Below, piece by piece: positions 57,961-64,000 of a stretch of 64,000 bases of DNA. How positions within the stretch are numbered: position 1 is the first letter of the stretch; every line of letters begins with the position of its first letter. Location: the NCBI RefSeq assembly GCF_012277075.1, contig NZ_JAAXMT010000010.1, forward strand, positions 62,001 through 126,000, in the 5' to 3' direction. The notes below the pieces were generated by a model, which saw only the letters and a list, made by a program, of their open reading frames with translations, did not search any database and was not told where the DNA came from. Origin of the DNA: Streptococcus alactolyticus. Its GTDB lineage: Bacteria; Bacillota; Bacilli; Lactobacillales; Streptococcaceae. The position numbers were made by a program, and so were the translations under genes.

Positions 57961-57993
57961 AAAAAACCCCACCCATGCGGTAGAGTTTTTTTG
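57961..57993. terminator. Terminator between hisS and aspS
   Basis: AAAACTCTACC-GCAT-GGGTGGGGTTTT on the minus strand with a T6 run. The A/T runs are symmetric. Confidence 0.75.
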
Positions 57994-58042
57994 CCTTTTC
58001 CCAATTAAGCCTTTTCACGTGCTTTCTTCATTGAAAAAGCAA

Positions 58043-59320
58043 TTAGCTTAGTTTTCTGAAAATATCTGAAAAGTTTGTTTCAATTTCTTCAAAGATTGCG
58101 GTCACTTCTTCGCGGGTTTGGTTATTTTTGACCGTTACTTGACCTGCTTCCACTTCACTTTCTCCCAAAGTGATGATGGTTTTAGCATGGAAAGCATCCG
58201 CAGACTTGAATTGTGCTTTGATTTTACGTCCGAGGTAATCACGTTCTGCTGCAAAACCTTGATGACGAAGGGCTTGAACAAGTTCTAAAGCTTTAAGATT
58301 TGCACCTTCTCCCAAAACAGCAATGTAAACGTCCAAATCATTTTCAATCGGTAATGCAATGCCTTGTTTTTCCAAGATAAGAAGCAAACGTTCAAGACCA
58401 AGTCCAAAGCCAAAACCAGGGGTTTCTGGACCGTCAAAGTAATCTACAAGACTATCGTAACGCCCACCCGCACAAATGGTCAAATCAGATTTGTCAACGG
58501 TTGTGATAAACTCAAAAATCGTGTGGTTGTAATAATCTAAGCCACGCACCATATTAGTATCAATAACGTAAGGAATATGGAGGGCTTCAAGCATGTCACG
58601 AACCGCATCAAAGTGATCTTGGCTTTCTTCATCGAGGTAATCTAAAATAGATGGCGCATTTTCAACAGCTTGCTTGTCCTCTTTTTCCTTCGAATCCAAG
58701 ACACGAAGCGGATTTTCATCCAAACGGCGTTGGCTATCTTTTGACAATTCATCACGCATTGGTGTCAAGTAATCAATCAAGGCTTGGCGATAAGCCGCAC
58801 GACTAGCCGCACTTCCTAGGGTATTTAAATGAAGAGTGACATCTTTGATCCCTAGGGTTTGGAACAATTGGTAAGCCATGGCAATGGTTTCCACATCTGT
58901 AGCTGGATTAGCAGAGCCAAAGCATTCCACACCAATTTGGTGGAACTCACGCAAACGACCAGCTTGTGGACGCTCGTAGCGGAACATTGACCCAATATAG
59001 TACATTTTCACAGGTTTTTGTACTTCTGGCGCAAATAATTTATTTTCCACAAATGAACGCACCACAGGAGCCGTACCTTCTGGACGCAAGGTAATGTGAC
59101 GGTCACCCTTATCGTAGAAATCATACATTTCTTTTGTCACAATATCAGTTGTATCACCAACTGAACGGCTAATCACCTCGTAATGCTCAAATATCGGTGT
59201 GCGGATTTCGCTGTAATGATATTTCTTGAATGTTTCACGCGCAACAGCTTCGACATATTGCCACTTTGCGCTTTCGCTAGGTAAAATATCTTGGGTTCCT
59301 TTAGGTTTTTGCAGTTTCAT
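58043..59320 (-). CDS. hisS: Histidyl-tRNA synthetase
   Basis: This 425-residue class IIa enzyme has family start [14 protein letters not shown] at 59320, then motif 1 with [10 protein letters not shown] and motif 2 [21 protein letters not shown]. The His-specific [13 protein letters not shown] and AGGRYDSL follow. The C-terminal anticodon domain runs from ~325. A longer in-frame reading (MVPVYLI...) is rejected. Upstream is a TAAAAT -10 near 59400. I see no T-box leader. Confidence 0.96.
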   Translation of the reverse strand: MKLQKPKGTQDILPSESAKWQYVEAVARETFKKYHYSEIRTPIFEHYEVISRSVGDTTDIVTKEMYDFYDKGDRHITLRPEGTAPVVRSFVENKLFAPEVQKPVKMYYIGSMFRYERPQAGRLREFHQIGVECFGSANPATDVETIAMAYQLFQTLGIKDVTLHLNTLGSAASRAAYRQALIDYLTPMRDELSKDSQRRLDENPLRVLDSKEKEDKQAVENAPSILDYLDEESQDHFDAVRDMLEALHIPYVIDTNMVRGLDYYNHTIFEFITTVDKSDLTICAGGRYDSLVDYFDGPETPGFGFGLGLERLLLILEKQGIALPIENDLDVYIAVLGEGANLKALELVQALRHQGFAAERDYLGRKIKAQFKSADAFHAKTIITLGESEVEAGQVTVKNNQTREEVTAIFEEIETNFSDIFRKLS

Positions 59321-59485
59321 AATAAGATACACTGGCACCAAATTTTCAAATTTAGCCCTTTCATTCCTTTCTACTATTGTAGCGATTCAATCATTTCTAT
59401 TTTATCACAAAAACAAGTTCTAAAGAAGAAGCACAACCTTTTTTTAGGATTTCTTCGGCTATTTTTAAATTTTTTGTCAAGTAAC

Positions 59486-59514
59486 TTTACTTTACAAAAA
59501 AGATATGGTATGAT
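59486..59514 (+). promoter_or_regulatory. rpmF-rpmG promoter
   Basis: TTTACT (59486-59491), 17 bp, TATGAT (59509-59514). The leader contains the hairpin TTGATT-GAA-AATCAA before CGGAGG. Confidence 0.65.
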
Positions 59515-59566
59515 GTTAAAGTTGATTGAAAATCAAGAACTAAAAAATTATCGGAGGAAATAACAA

Positions 59567-59743
59567 ATGGCAGTACCTGCACGTCACACTTCAAAAGCGA
59601 AGAAAAACAAACGTCGTACACACTACAAATTGACTGCTCCATCAGTAAAATTTGACGAAACTACTGGAGATTACTCACGTTCTCACCGTGTATCACTTAA
59701 AGGATACTACAAAGGACGTAAAATCGCTAAAGCAGCTAAATAA
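59567..59743 (+). CDS. rpmF: 50S ribosomal protein L32 (zinc-free form)
   Basis: This 58-residue basic protein starts [20 protein letters not shown] and ends [12 protein letters not shown]. The four-cysteine zinc ribbon of the C+ form is absent; the region reads [17 protein letters not shown] instead. CGGAGGAAATAA precedes the ATG. It lies 15 bp before rpmG. Confidence 0.96.
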   Translation: MAVPARHTSKAKKNKRRTHYKLTAPSVKFDETTGDYSRSHRVSLKGYYKGRKIAKAAK

Positions 59744-59758
59744 TAGAAGGGAGATACC

Positions 59759-59908
59759 ATGCGCGTAAATATCACACTTGAACACAAAGAATCTGGTGAA
59801 CGCTTGTACCTTACTTCAAAAAACAAACGTAACACTCCAGACCGTCTTCAATTGAAAAAATACTCACCAAAATTGCGTAAACACGTAATCTTTACTGAGG
59901 TTAAATAA
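59759..59908 (+). CDS. rpmG: 50S ribosomal protein L33 (zinc-free form)
   Basis: This 49-residue protein starts [20 protein letters not shown] and ends KHVIFTEVK with no cysteine, so it is the C- form that does not bind zinc. AAGGGAGATACC precedes the ATG. The 3' end of rpmG is a known integration target for integrative elements in streptococci. A diverged copy of this end lies ~540 bp downstream in inverted orientation. Confidence 0.96.
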   Translation: MRVNITLEHKESGERLYLTSKNKRNTPDRLQLKKYSPKLRKHVIFTEVK

Positions 59909-59934
59909 GGATTCAATACGAATCAATACAAAAG

Positions 59935-59962
59935 AAAAACGCTGATTTTAAGCGTTTTTTTC
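59935..59962 (+). terminator. Terminator of rpmF-rpmG
   Basis: AAAAACGCT-GATTTTA-AGCGTTTTTTT, perfect stem and T run. Confidence 0.88.
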
Positions 59963-60006
59963 TTTATTCAGAATGCGACATATTGCACTGTATTTCAATT
60001 TAAACT

Positions 60007-60029
60007 CTACCTTTTTCTCTACCTTTTTC
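60007..60029. repeat. Left inverted repeat, itself two tandem 12-mers
   Basis: Two tandem copies of CTCTACCTTTTT (from 60005). The stretch 60007-60029 is the reverse complement of 60541-60562 except for one missing T. Confidence 0.75.
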
Positions 60030-60135
60030 TTAATTGATTTCTGTTCATAATGAGCCAAGTCAACTTAATCATGATTAAATAATAACAATATATCTTATCT
60101 AATACTTTTCCTGTAATTAATATACTCGGTTAATG

Positions 60136-60246
60136 TCATAATTGACAAATTTCCAGATTTATCTTCAACAATATATAAGAATCCTCTCTGTCAACAATAG
60201 CCAGAACAAGAAATTCAATAACAGTTGCTGAAGTTGGAAAATACAT
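60136..60246 (-). pseudogene. Truncated PadR-family regulator
   Basis: After AAAGGAGCAGGT the minus strand opens MYFPTSATVIEFLVLAIVDR then EDSY, the hallmark N-terminus of streptococcal PadR regulators. It then loses the expected GYKISQ helix and stops after 36 codons. A short different-frame piece follows, reading EDKSGNLSIMTLTEYINYRK and stopping at 60099. The winged helix is incomplete, so this is not functional. The strong ribosome site and an AT palindrome upstream (60265-60287) survive. Confidence 0.65.
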
Positions 60247-60400
60247 ACCTGCTCCTTTCTCTTATATATAAAAATTTTATATATAAAATAAAAATCCCTT
60301 CGGAATAGGCTTCAGAAAAGGGATAAGAAGGATTAAATGATTCTAGAAAAATGACTAATAGGCTCTAAATGAGGCAAGTCTTGTCTTTAATACAAAATAA

Positions 60401-60434
60401 AAAATCCCTGAAACAATCGTTTCAAGAGATTTTT
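60401..60434. terminator. Orphan hairpin terminator
   Basis: AAAATCCCTGAAAC-AATC-GTTTCAAGAGATTTTT, one mismatch, with A and T runs on both sides. No intact gene feeds it now. Confidence 0.6.
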
Positions 60435-60540
60435 AGGGTCTTCATTATTTAACTTCAGTAAATGTTAAATAATATCTTTTTCACAACTCTATAAACCTTG
60501 ATATTATCATGTTCTGAATAATATTTTATTTTTCGAGAAT

Positions 60541-60562
60541 GAAAAGGTAGAGAAAAAGGTAG
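60541..60562. repeat. Right inverted repeat
   Basis: Begins GAAAAGGTAGAGAAAAAGGT at 60541. It is the reverse complement of the repeat at 60007-60029 except for one missing base. Confidence 0.75.
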
Positions 60563-60633
60563 GATATGACACCCCTATCTTTTTCATACAGTAGTTTTAA
60601 AGATTTTGTGTGAAAAATCAATTGATTTTAGAA

Positions 60634-60837
60634 CTATTTATCGTCCTTTTTAACCATATTTTTAACGCCTTCGATAGCCCCTTCAACAGCCTCTTTGGCA
60701 TCTTTGGCAACTTCTTTAACTTTTGAAACGCCTTTTTCAGCGGCTCCTTCTTTTTCGGTTTTTTTATCATCAGTTACTTTTCCGACACCTTCTTTAATAG
60801 CACCTTTAGCTTGATTAAGTTTTTCTTCTACTGACAT
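60634..60837 (-). CDS. CsbD family stress protein
   Basis: This 67-residue hydrophilic protein opens [20 protein letters not shown] and is rich in Lys, Glu and Ala, with no hydrophobic segment, typical of CsbD proteins that rise in general stress. Function is unknown. TGGAGGGTACACT precedes the ATG. It is the last gene of the Gls24 operon. Its leader repeats the TTAGATTATT motif found before glsB. Confidence 0.9.
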   Translation of the reverse strand: MSVEEKLNQAKGAIKEGVGKVTDDKKTEKEGAAEKGVSKVKEVAKDAKEAVEGAIEGVKNMVKKDDK

Positions 60838-60908
60838 AGTGTACCCTCCATTGGGAAATTAGATTATTGAAAATGAACGTTTTTAAACTTTTTTAGGCAT
60901 AAAAGAAT

Positions 60909-61466
60909 TTAGTGAACTCTTGGTTCTGCTTTAGCAGTCTCTTTAGTATCTTCGGCAACTCCTTTAACTTTTTCCTTTGCAGCCGAGAGGCCATCACTCA
61001 ATCCCTCTTTTGCGCTTTCAAACTTATCGGAAGTAAATTTACTTGTTGATTCAACAACTCCAGTTGCTCGATCTTGCAGGCTTACTGAGTCTGCTTCATG
61101 TTGCTCTTTAGTCTTGATATCAACAACATCTACATTAACTTCAACCACTTCCAAATTAGTCATATTAGAAATTTCTGAAACAACAATCTCTTTGATTTTC
61201 TTGTATAATTCAGGAACATTCTTTTGATATTCGACAACTACTTTCAAATCCACAGCAACTTGCTTTTTACCAACTTCAACATTGACTCCGCTTGCAACGT
61301 TATCAGTATTGATAAGTTTTCCAGTTAGTTTTGAGAAAAAGCCGCCATCAATATCCAGTAAACCTGGAACATTTTCTAAAGAAAGACCAATAATTTTTTG
61401 AATGACTTTATCTTCATAGGTCAATTCGCCTTTTACTTCTTTTACTTTTTGTTCTACATTTGACAT
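60909..61466 (-). CDS. Asp23/Gls24 family envelope stress protein
   Basis: This 185-residue protein has an Asp23 core at ~10-120 (LTYEDKVIQKIIGLSLENVPGLLDIDGG; VNVEVGKKQVAVDLKVVVEYQ) and a ~60-residue Ala/Lys/Glu amphipathic C-terminal tail (ESAKEGLSDGLSAAKEKVKG). Asp23 is held to the membrane by AmaP and protects the envelope at alkaline pH and other stress. The start at 61466 (MSNVEQK) is preferred over one three codons earlier. It follows the DUF2273 gene by 14 bp. Confidence 0.93.
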   Translation of the reverse strand: MSNVEQKVKEVKGELTYEDKVIQKIIGLSLENVPGLLDIDGGFFSKLTGKLINTDNVASGVNVEVGKKQVAVDLKVVVEYQKNVPELYKKIKEIVVSEISNMTNLEVVEVNVDVVDIKTKEQHEADSVSLQDRATGVVESTSKFTSDKFESAKEGLSDGLSAAKEKVKGVAEDTKETAKAEPRVH

Positions 61467-61480
61467 ATAAATCACCTTTA

Positions 61481-61651
61481 CTATTTAAATAATTGTTTCT
61501 GTTGAATATAATATCCAATTCCAACTCCTAGAGTGGCGCAAATCAAGACAAATAAAGTCTTAAAAAAACCATAGGATAGGATGAAGCACGCTAAGATAGC
61601 ACCTGCCAATCCGGAAAGAAATAGATATTGGTATTTTTTAAACCATTCCAT
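61481..61651 (-). CDS. DUF2273 family small membrane protein
   Basis: This 56-residue protein starts MEWFKKYQYLFLSGLAGAIL, with two transmembrane helices (~8-29 and 31-50) and a short polar end (QQKQLFK). It matches the DUF2273 proteins always found between amaP and asp23. Its size falls below usual ORF cut-offs, so it is easily missed. It sits 12 bp after amaP and 14 bp before asp23. Confidence 0.88.
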   Translation of the reverse strand: MEWFKKYQYLFLSGLAGAILACFILSYGFFKTLFVLICATLGVGIGYYIQQKQLFK

Positions 61652-61663
61652 TTTTTTACTTCC

Positions 61664-62293
61664 TTACTCTACACGACTAACAGTTTTTTTACGTGGTGGT
61701 TTAGGCTTGTATTCTTTTACAGAAATATACAGTTTTACACGATGATTCATTCCAAAAAACTGTTTCAATCCATCAGCTATCTCATCTTTAATTATTTGAG
61801 TTCGTTTAATAATGTTGTCTGATGGAAGCATTTGTCCTTCTACATGAACTAAACATTTATTCTTACGACAGTTTACCTTAATAGTAGGATCCTTTATAAA
61901 ATTGTGATTAGCAACCACACAACGTACAAATCCTTCAATAGCTGAATTTTTTAATTTTAGGTTCCCATCGGCATCAGGTAACTGAATCTCTAAATATTGT
62001 TTAGGATAAAAGAGTGTAACAAGCATTAGAAACAATACTACAGCTGAAAGTACTAGAGCACCCCAGAAAATATATCTTGAAAGATAAAATTCTAAAAAGG
62101 AATTTTTATTCCAACCAACTAAATGCAGTCCTAAGCCGCTGACTTTATGATAATCTAGCAAAATAGGAATCAAAATCGTCAAGATTAAAATACATAAAAT
62201 AAGGTAAAATATTTTTTGTTTTTTGACATATTGAATCCTTTCATCAATAGAATTTGAATCTATTCCTGTCAAGAAAGGTTCAAGTTCAATCAT
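61664..62293 (-). CDS. amaP: Alkaline shock response membrane anchor protein AmaP
   Basis: This 209-residue protein has two transmembrane helices (~27-46 and ~70-97) and a cytosolic DUF322-like domain (~115-195; NLKLKNSAIEGFVRCVVANHNFI, VKLYISVKEYKPKPPRKK). The layout matches AmaP, which tethers Asp23 to the membrane. CTAAGGAAA precedes the ATG. The end of the glsB gene runs into this start without a stop in one frame, probably because of sequence errors upstream. Confidence 0.9.
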   Translation of the reverse strand: MIELEPFLTGIDSNSIDERIQYVKKQKIFYLILCILILTILIPILLDYHKVSGLGLHLVGWNKNSFLEFYLSRYIFWGALVLSAVVLFLMLVTLFYPKQYLEIQLPDADGNLKLKNSAIEGFVRCVVANHNFIKDPTIKVNCRKNKCLVHVEGQMLPSDNIIKRTQIIKDEIADGLKQFFGMNHRVKLYISVKEYKPKPPRKKTVSRVE

Positions 62294-62478
62294 TTTCCTT
62301 AGGAAAAATGATACTACTGAAACAACAATAACCGCTCCTAGATTGATGGAATTAATGCCATTCCAGCTAGACTAGGTCCCCATGCACCGAAAAGTGATTG
62401 TCCAACAGATGAACCGACTAAACCTGCAAGATATTAGCGATTATTCCCATGGAATCTCCCTTTTTAGTGATTCCACCT

Positions 62479-62519
62479 CGTAATAACTCGTATAGCATAC
62501 ATTATACGAAGTTATACGA
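62479..62519. other. loxP-type linker, copy 1 (454 paired-end linker)
   Basis: A 41-bp sequence starts CGTAATAACTCGTATAGCAT and ends ATACGAAGTTATACGA. It contains the loxP spacer GCATACAT (62495-62502) between arms, the left arm missing one T of a TT pair. This is the Roche 454 Titanium paired-end linker with a homopolymer deletion. Confidence 0.93.
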
Positions 62520-62623
62520 GGTCCCCATGCACCGAAAAGTGATTGTCCAACAGATGAACCGACTAAACCTGCAAGATATTAGCGATTATTCCCATGGAAT
62601 CTCCCTTTTTAGTGATTCCACCT

Positions 62624-62664
62624 CGTAATAACTCGTATAGCATACATTATACGAAGTTATACGA
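62624..62664. other. loxP-type linker, copy 2 (454 paired-end linker)
   Basis: Identical to copy 1, including the missing T, and placed at the same junction (CCACCT before, GGTCCCC after). Confidence 0.93.
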
Positions 62665-62843
62665 GGTCCCCATGCACCGAAAAGTGATTGTCCAACAGAT
62701 GAACCGACTAAACCTGCAAAGATATTAGCGATTATTCCCATGGAATCTCCCTTTTTAGTGATTCCACCTGCAATAAGACCGATAAGTCCTCCTACGATAA
62801 TAGCCCAAAGCATAATTTCTTCCCCTTTCTAAATTGTGGAAAG

Positions 62844-62873
62844 TTAGATTATTTGGAAAATCAAATAATCTAA
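62844..62873 (-). promoter_or_regulatory. 12-bp perfect hairpin in the glsB leader
   Basis: TTAGATTATTTG (62844-62855), GAAAAT loop, CAAATAATCTAA (62862-62873), ~20 nt before the ribosome site of glsB. Confidence 0.6.
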
Positions 62874-62905
62874 AGAGTTATATTTTAGCTAAAGTATTTT
62901 TTATA

Positions 62906-62979
62906 TTAATCTTAACAATCATAAGATTAACATAAGATTAATATATATATAGTATAGGTTAATAAAAATGATAAGTCAA
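62906..62979 (-). promoter_or_regulatory. Promoter of the Gls24 stress operon with repeated operator
   Basis: TTGACT (62974-62979), 17 bp, TATACT (62951-62956) on the minus strand. At the start site, two direct 11-mers CATAAGATTAA (62920-62930 and 62931-62941) abut, and TTAATCTTA (62906-62914) is inverted to the first. This looks like a response-regulator (OmpR-type, 11-bp period) operator. Confidence 0.6.
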
Positions 62980-63029
62980 ATAAAATGATCGCGCTTACAA
63001 AAAAATAGAATGAAATCTGTTAATCGTTT

Positions 63030-63043
63030 TGCAATCGATTGCA
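63030..63043. promoter_or_regulatory. 14-bp perfect palindrome, LacI/cre-like
   Basis: TGCAATCGATTGCA is perfectly symmetric with a central CG, the general shape of LacI-family operators. It fits only a relaxed cre consensus. Confidence 0.4.
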
Positions 63044-63241
63044 TATATTTACAAGTATATTTCTGATATGATTCTTGTTGTTTTTTGAACAGTTTTGTAA
63101 ATACTCTACATATATTGGTTATTATTATCAGACCATTCTGACAATTGAATAATCCATCAATAAAACCTTTGATTATGGTGGTATGACCATAAGATTTTTG
63201 GCCAATTAAAACGTTAAAAAAAAACGCCCTAAGAAGTAAGA

Positions 63242-63298
63242 GTGACGAAAGTGGAAATAAAATGTATAATTGAATATGTAACCCCTTACATATTTTTT
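63242..63298 (+). promoter_or_regulatory. Promoter followed at once by a terminator-like hairpin
   Basis: GTGACG, 17 bp, TATAAT (63265-63270), then ATATGTAA-CCCC-TTACATAT (63274-63293) and a T6 run. A transcript would meet the hairpin within its first 25 nt, as in an attenuator. Confidence 0.45.
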
Positions 63299-63394
63299 CT
63301 TTATGAAGTATCATCCAATTAAAGAAGTCTAGATGATACACAGGATACTGTGTTATTTTCAGTAGGAGTTTAAAATTCAAAAAAGGAGATAATT

Positions 63395-63886
63395 ATGGAT
63401 ATTAGAGAAACATTGAATCGTCAGGATTACACTAAATTAGACGAATTTAGTAAACAGCTTGAGGGCTTTGAACGACTCTTTGCAGATAAGGATTTGCTTG
63501 AGATGCGTCAGGAATTGGCCAAAATTAATAAGGATGAGGTCGTTGGTTTATGCTCAGAAATTAATGGATATAAAACAGGTTTTATGGATGCATTAATCCT
63601 ATTGGATTCTGAAACAGATTTGCAAGCTTTCAAAGAATTGTTTGAGAAGTGGTGGATTGATTATGAATTTGATCAACGTATAAATACACTACTTGGTCAA
63701 TATCCTTATACCAATTTTGAGGAGAGAATTGATTATGAATTGAAAGAAGAATATGGAACAAGCTCTCGTAAAGAAGTTGCAAAAATAATGATTGACGATT
63801 TAGAAACATCATCAGAGGACGAAGCTAAAAAGTTATTTCTTCAGGAAATCCTTTCCTTACAAAAGAGATCAAACGATACCGATTAA
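63395..63886 (+). CDS. Hypothetical protein, 163 residues
   Basis: I do not recognise the family. It starts MDIRETLNRQDYTKLDEFSK. It is soluble, acidic (many Asp/Glu) and mostly helical, with no Cys cluster, signal peptide or membrane segment. The middle contains a possible helical-repeat region (LLDSETDLQAFKELFEKWW). AAAAAAGGAG precedes the ATG, and the hairpin unit at 63242-63298 plus the inverted repeat at 63338 lie upstream. The next gene starts 43 bp later with its own ribosome site, so they may form an operon. Confidence 0.7.
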   Translation: MDIRETLNRQDYTKLDEFSKQLEGFERLFADKDLLEMRQELAKINKDEVVGLCSEINGYKTGFMDALILLDSETDLQAFKELFEKWWIDYEFDQRINTLLGQYPYTNFEERIDYELKEEYGTSSRKEVAKIMIDDLETSSEDEAKKLFLQEILSLQKRSNDTD

Positions 63887-63929
63887 CTTCTTCAAAAGTT
63901 GACTATAGTAACAAAGAGGGAGTACTGTT

Positions 63930-64000
63930 ATGGAAAAAGTTTTGAAGGATGGTAAACTTTATTCTTTAATTGAATTTAGGGATAAAATCTATGGGGATTT
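63930..64000 (+). CDS. Start of an unidentified gene (runs off the window)
   Basis: GAGGGAGTACTGTT precedes ATG 63930. The 23 visible codons begin MEKVLKDGKLYSLIEFRDKI. They are too few to classify. The gene continues past the window end, probably co-transcribed with the preceding gene. Confidence 0.6.
   Translation, partial: MEKVLKDGKLYSLIEFRDKIYGD

Larger units (their letters stand above)
59963..60633. other. Gene-poor scarred region after rpmG
   Basis: This 670-bp AT-rich stretch contains a padR remnant, two hairpins (60292-60326 and 60401-60434), a pair of ~22-bp inverted repeats (60007-60029 and 60541-60562) and an inverted copy of the rpmG 3' end (60442-60462). No intact gene is seen. 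It looks like the residue of one or more integration or deletion events. Confidence 0.65.
62375..62769. repeat. Three tandem 104/105-bp copies of a glsB segment
   Basis: Copies at 62375-62478, 62520-62623 and 62665-62769 are identical except that the first two lack one A in an AAA run. All start GGTCCCC and end CCACCT. Linkers separate them exactly. Confidence 0.95.
62302..62813 (-). pseudogene. GlsB/YeaQ/YmgE family membrane protein, broken by assembly artefact
   Basis: The frame begins MLWAIIVGGLIGLIAGGITK and continues GSSVGQSLFGAWGP, a small three-helix stress membrane protein of the YeaQ/YmgE (GlsB) family, and should be ~80 residues. At 62664 it runs into a loxP-type linker and is translated as RITSYNVCYTS. 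The linker and a 104-bp gene segment then repeat. Deleting 62375-62664 joins ...GAWGP to SLAGMALIPSI, the expected family continuation. A stop at 62338-62340 then follows, which a one-base correction would remove (LGAVIVVSVVSFFLRK). The cell's true gene is probably intact and heads the glsB-amaP-DUF2273-asp23-csbD operon. Confidence 0.85.
62814..63394. other. Intergenic region carrying divergent regulatory signals
   Basis: This 580-bp AT-rich region contains the glsB operon leader and promoter (62826-62979), a 14-bp palindrome (63030-63043), a promoter-plus-hairpin unit (63242-63298) and a 6-4-6 inverted repeat (63338-63353) before the next gene. A 134-codon minus-strand frame here lacks a ribosome site and crosses these signals, so it is not called. 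Confidence 0.6.

Noticed and set aside
59321-59560. T-box riboswitch before hisS
   Set aside because: No T-box core motif, specifier loop or antiterminator pair visible in the short leader.
62479-62664. loxP sites as a natural or engineered recombination system
   Set aside because: The sites match a sequencing linker, carry a homopolymer deletion, and are flanked by triplicated host sequence with further homopolymer errors. No cre gene or cassette is present.
62586-62813. 75-residue protein ending ITSYNVCYTSYYEVES...
   Set aside because: The second half is translated linker and out-of-frame duplicate; only the first ~50 residues are real.
62976-63380. 134-codon minus-strand frame
   Set aside because: No ribosome site, odd composition (many I, F, L, C) and it runs through promoter and hairpin signals of both neighbours.

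Overview
This 64 kb window is chromosomal DNA of a low-GC Firmicute, almost certainly a Streptococcus and probably a member of the S. bovis/S. equinus complex. The genus call rests on streptococcal gene neighbourhoods (argR-ylbF-mutS-mutL-ruvA-cinA-recA-spx-ireB-ruvX, nrdD-GNAT-nrdG, ctsR-clpC, rpsB-tsf, polA followed by a CiaR-type small RNA), on the zinc-free L32/L33 pair, and on many promoters with an extended -10 (TGTTATAAT or TGCTATAAT). The species-group call is inference. Most genes read leftwards. In other streptococci the recA/mutS block lies near the origin on the left replichore, which fits the near-parS site and the DnaA-box cluster seen here.

Layout. 1-1.0 kb: acetylated lysine/diaminopimelate genes (N-acetyl-DAP deacetylase start, dapH). 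1.1-3.5 kb: an EcsC-like gene and pgi. 3.7-6.3 kb: SRP RNA, tadA, an MBL hydrolase and tgt. 6.4-8.4 kb: a DUF975 membrane protein, perR and a CoA-binding protein. 8.5-13.7 kb: polA, a CiaRH-type sRNA candidate, and AEC and YkvI carriers. 13.9-20 kb: purA diverging from gshF, then xpaC-telA. 20-25 kb: hslO-dus facing ctsR-clpC. 25-27.8 kb: a small membrane exporter, then rpsB-tsf. 27.9-29.1 kb: a decayed ABC exporter next to tRNA-Cys. 29.3-34.9 kb: LD-carboxypeptidase, a GT-C-like membrane protein, pepO and an oxidoreductase. 34.9-38.9 kb: the anaerobic ribonucleotide reductase operon, with DnaA boxes at its 3' end and twin NrdR boxes at its promoter. 38.9-43.6 kb: a membrane protein, ireB-ruvX-yrzB, spx and recA. 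43.6-51 kb: cinA, ruvA, mutL, mutS, ylbF and argR. 51-59.3 kb: argS, an esterase, two YitT proteins, aspS and hisS. 59.5-60.6 kb: rpmF-rpmG and a scarred integration-prone stretch with a padR remnant. 60.6-62.9 kb: a Gls24/Asp23 envelope-stress operon (glsB-amaP-DUF2273-asp23-csbD). 63.4-64 kb: two unrecognised genes.

The strongest surprise is technical rather than biological. The glsB gene contains two 41-bp copies of a loxP-type linker, separating three near-identical 104-bp copies of the gene's own sequence. This matches the 454 Titanium paired-end linker with one homopolymer base missing, so it is an assembly artefact and not a recombination system. The best biological leads are the csRNA candidate after polA, the DnaA-box cluster beside nrdG, the near-parS site between cinA and ruvA, apparent leaderless polA and hslO transcripts, and the inverted repeats and rpmG-end copy downstream of rpmG. 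I found no CRISPR array, intact prophage, insertion sequence or new multigene defence system.
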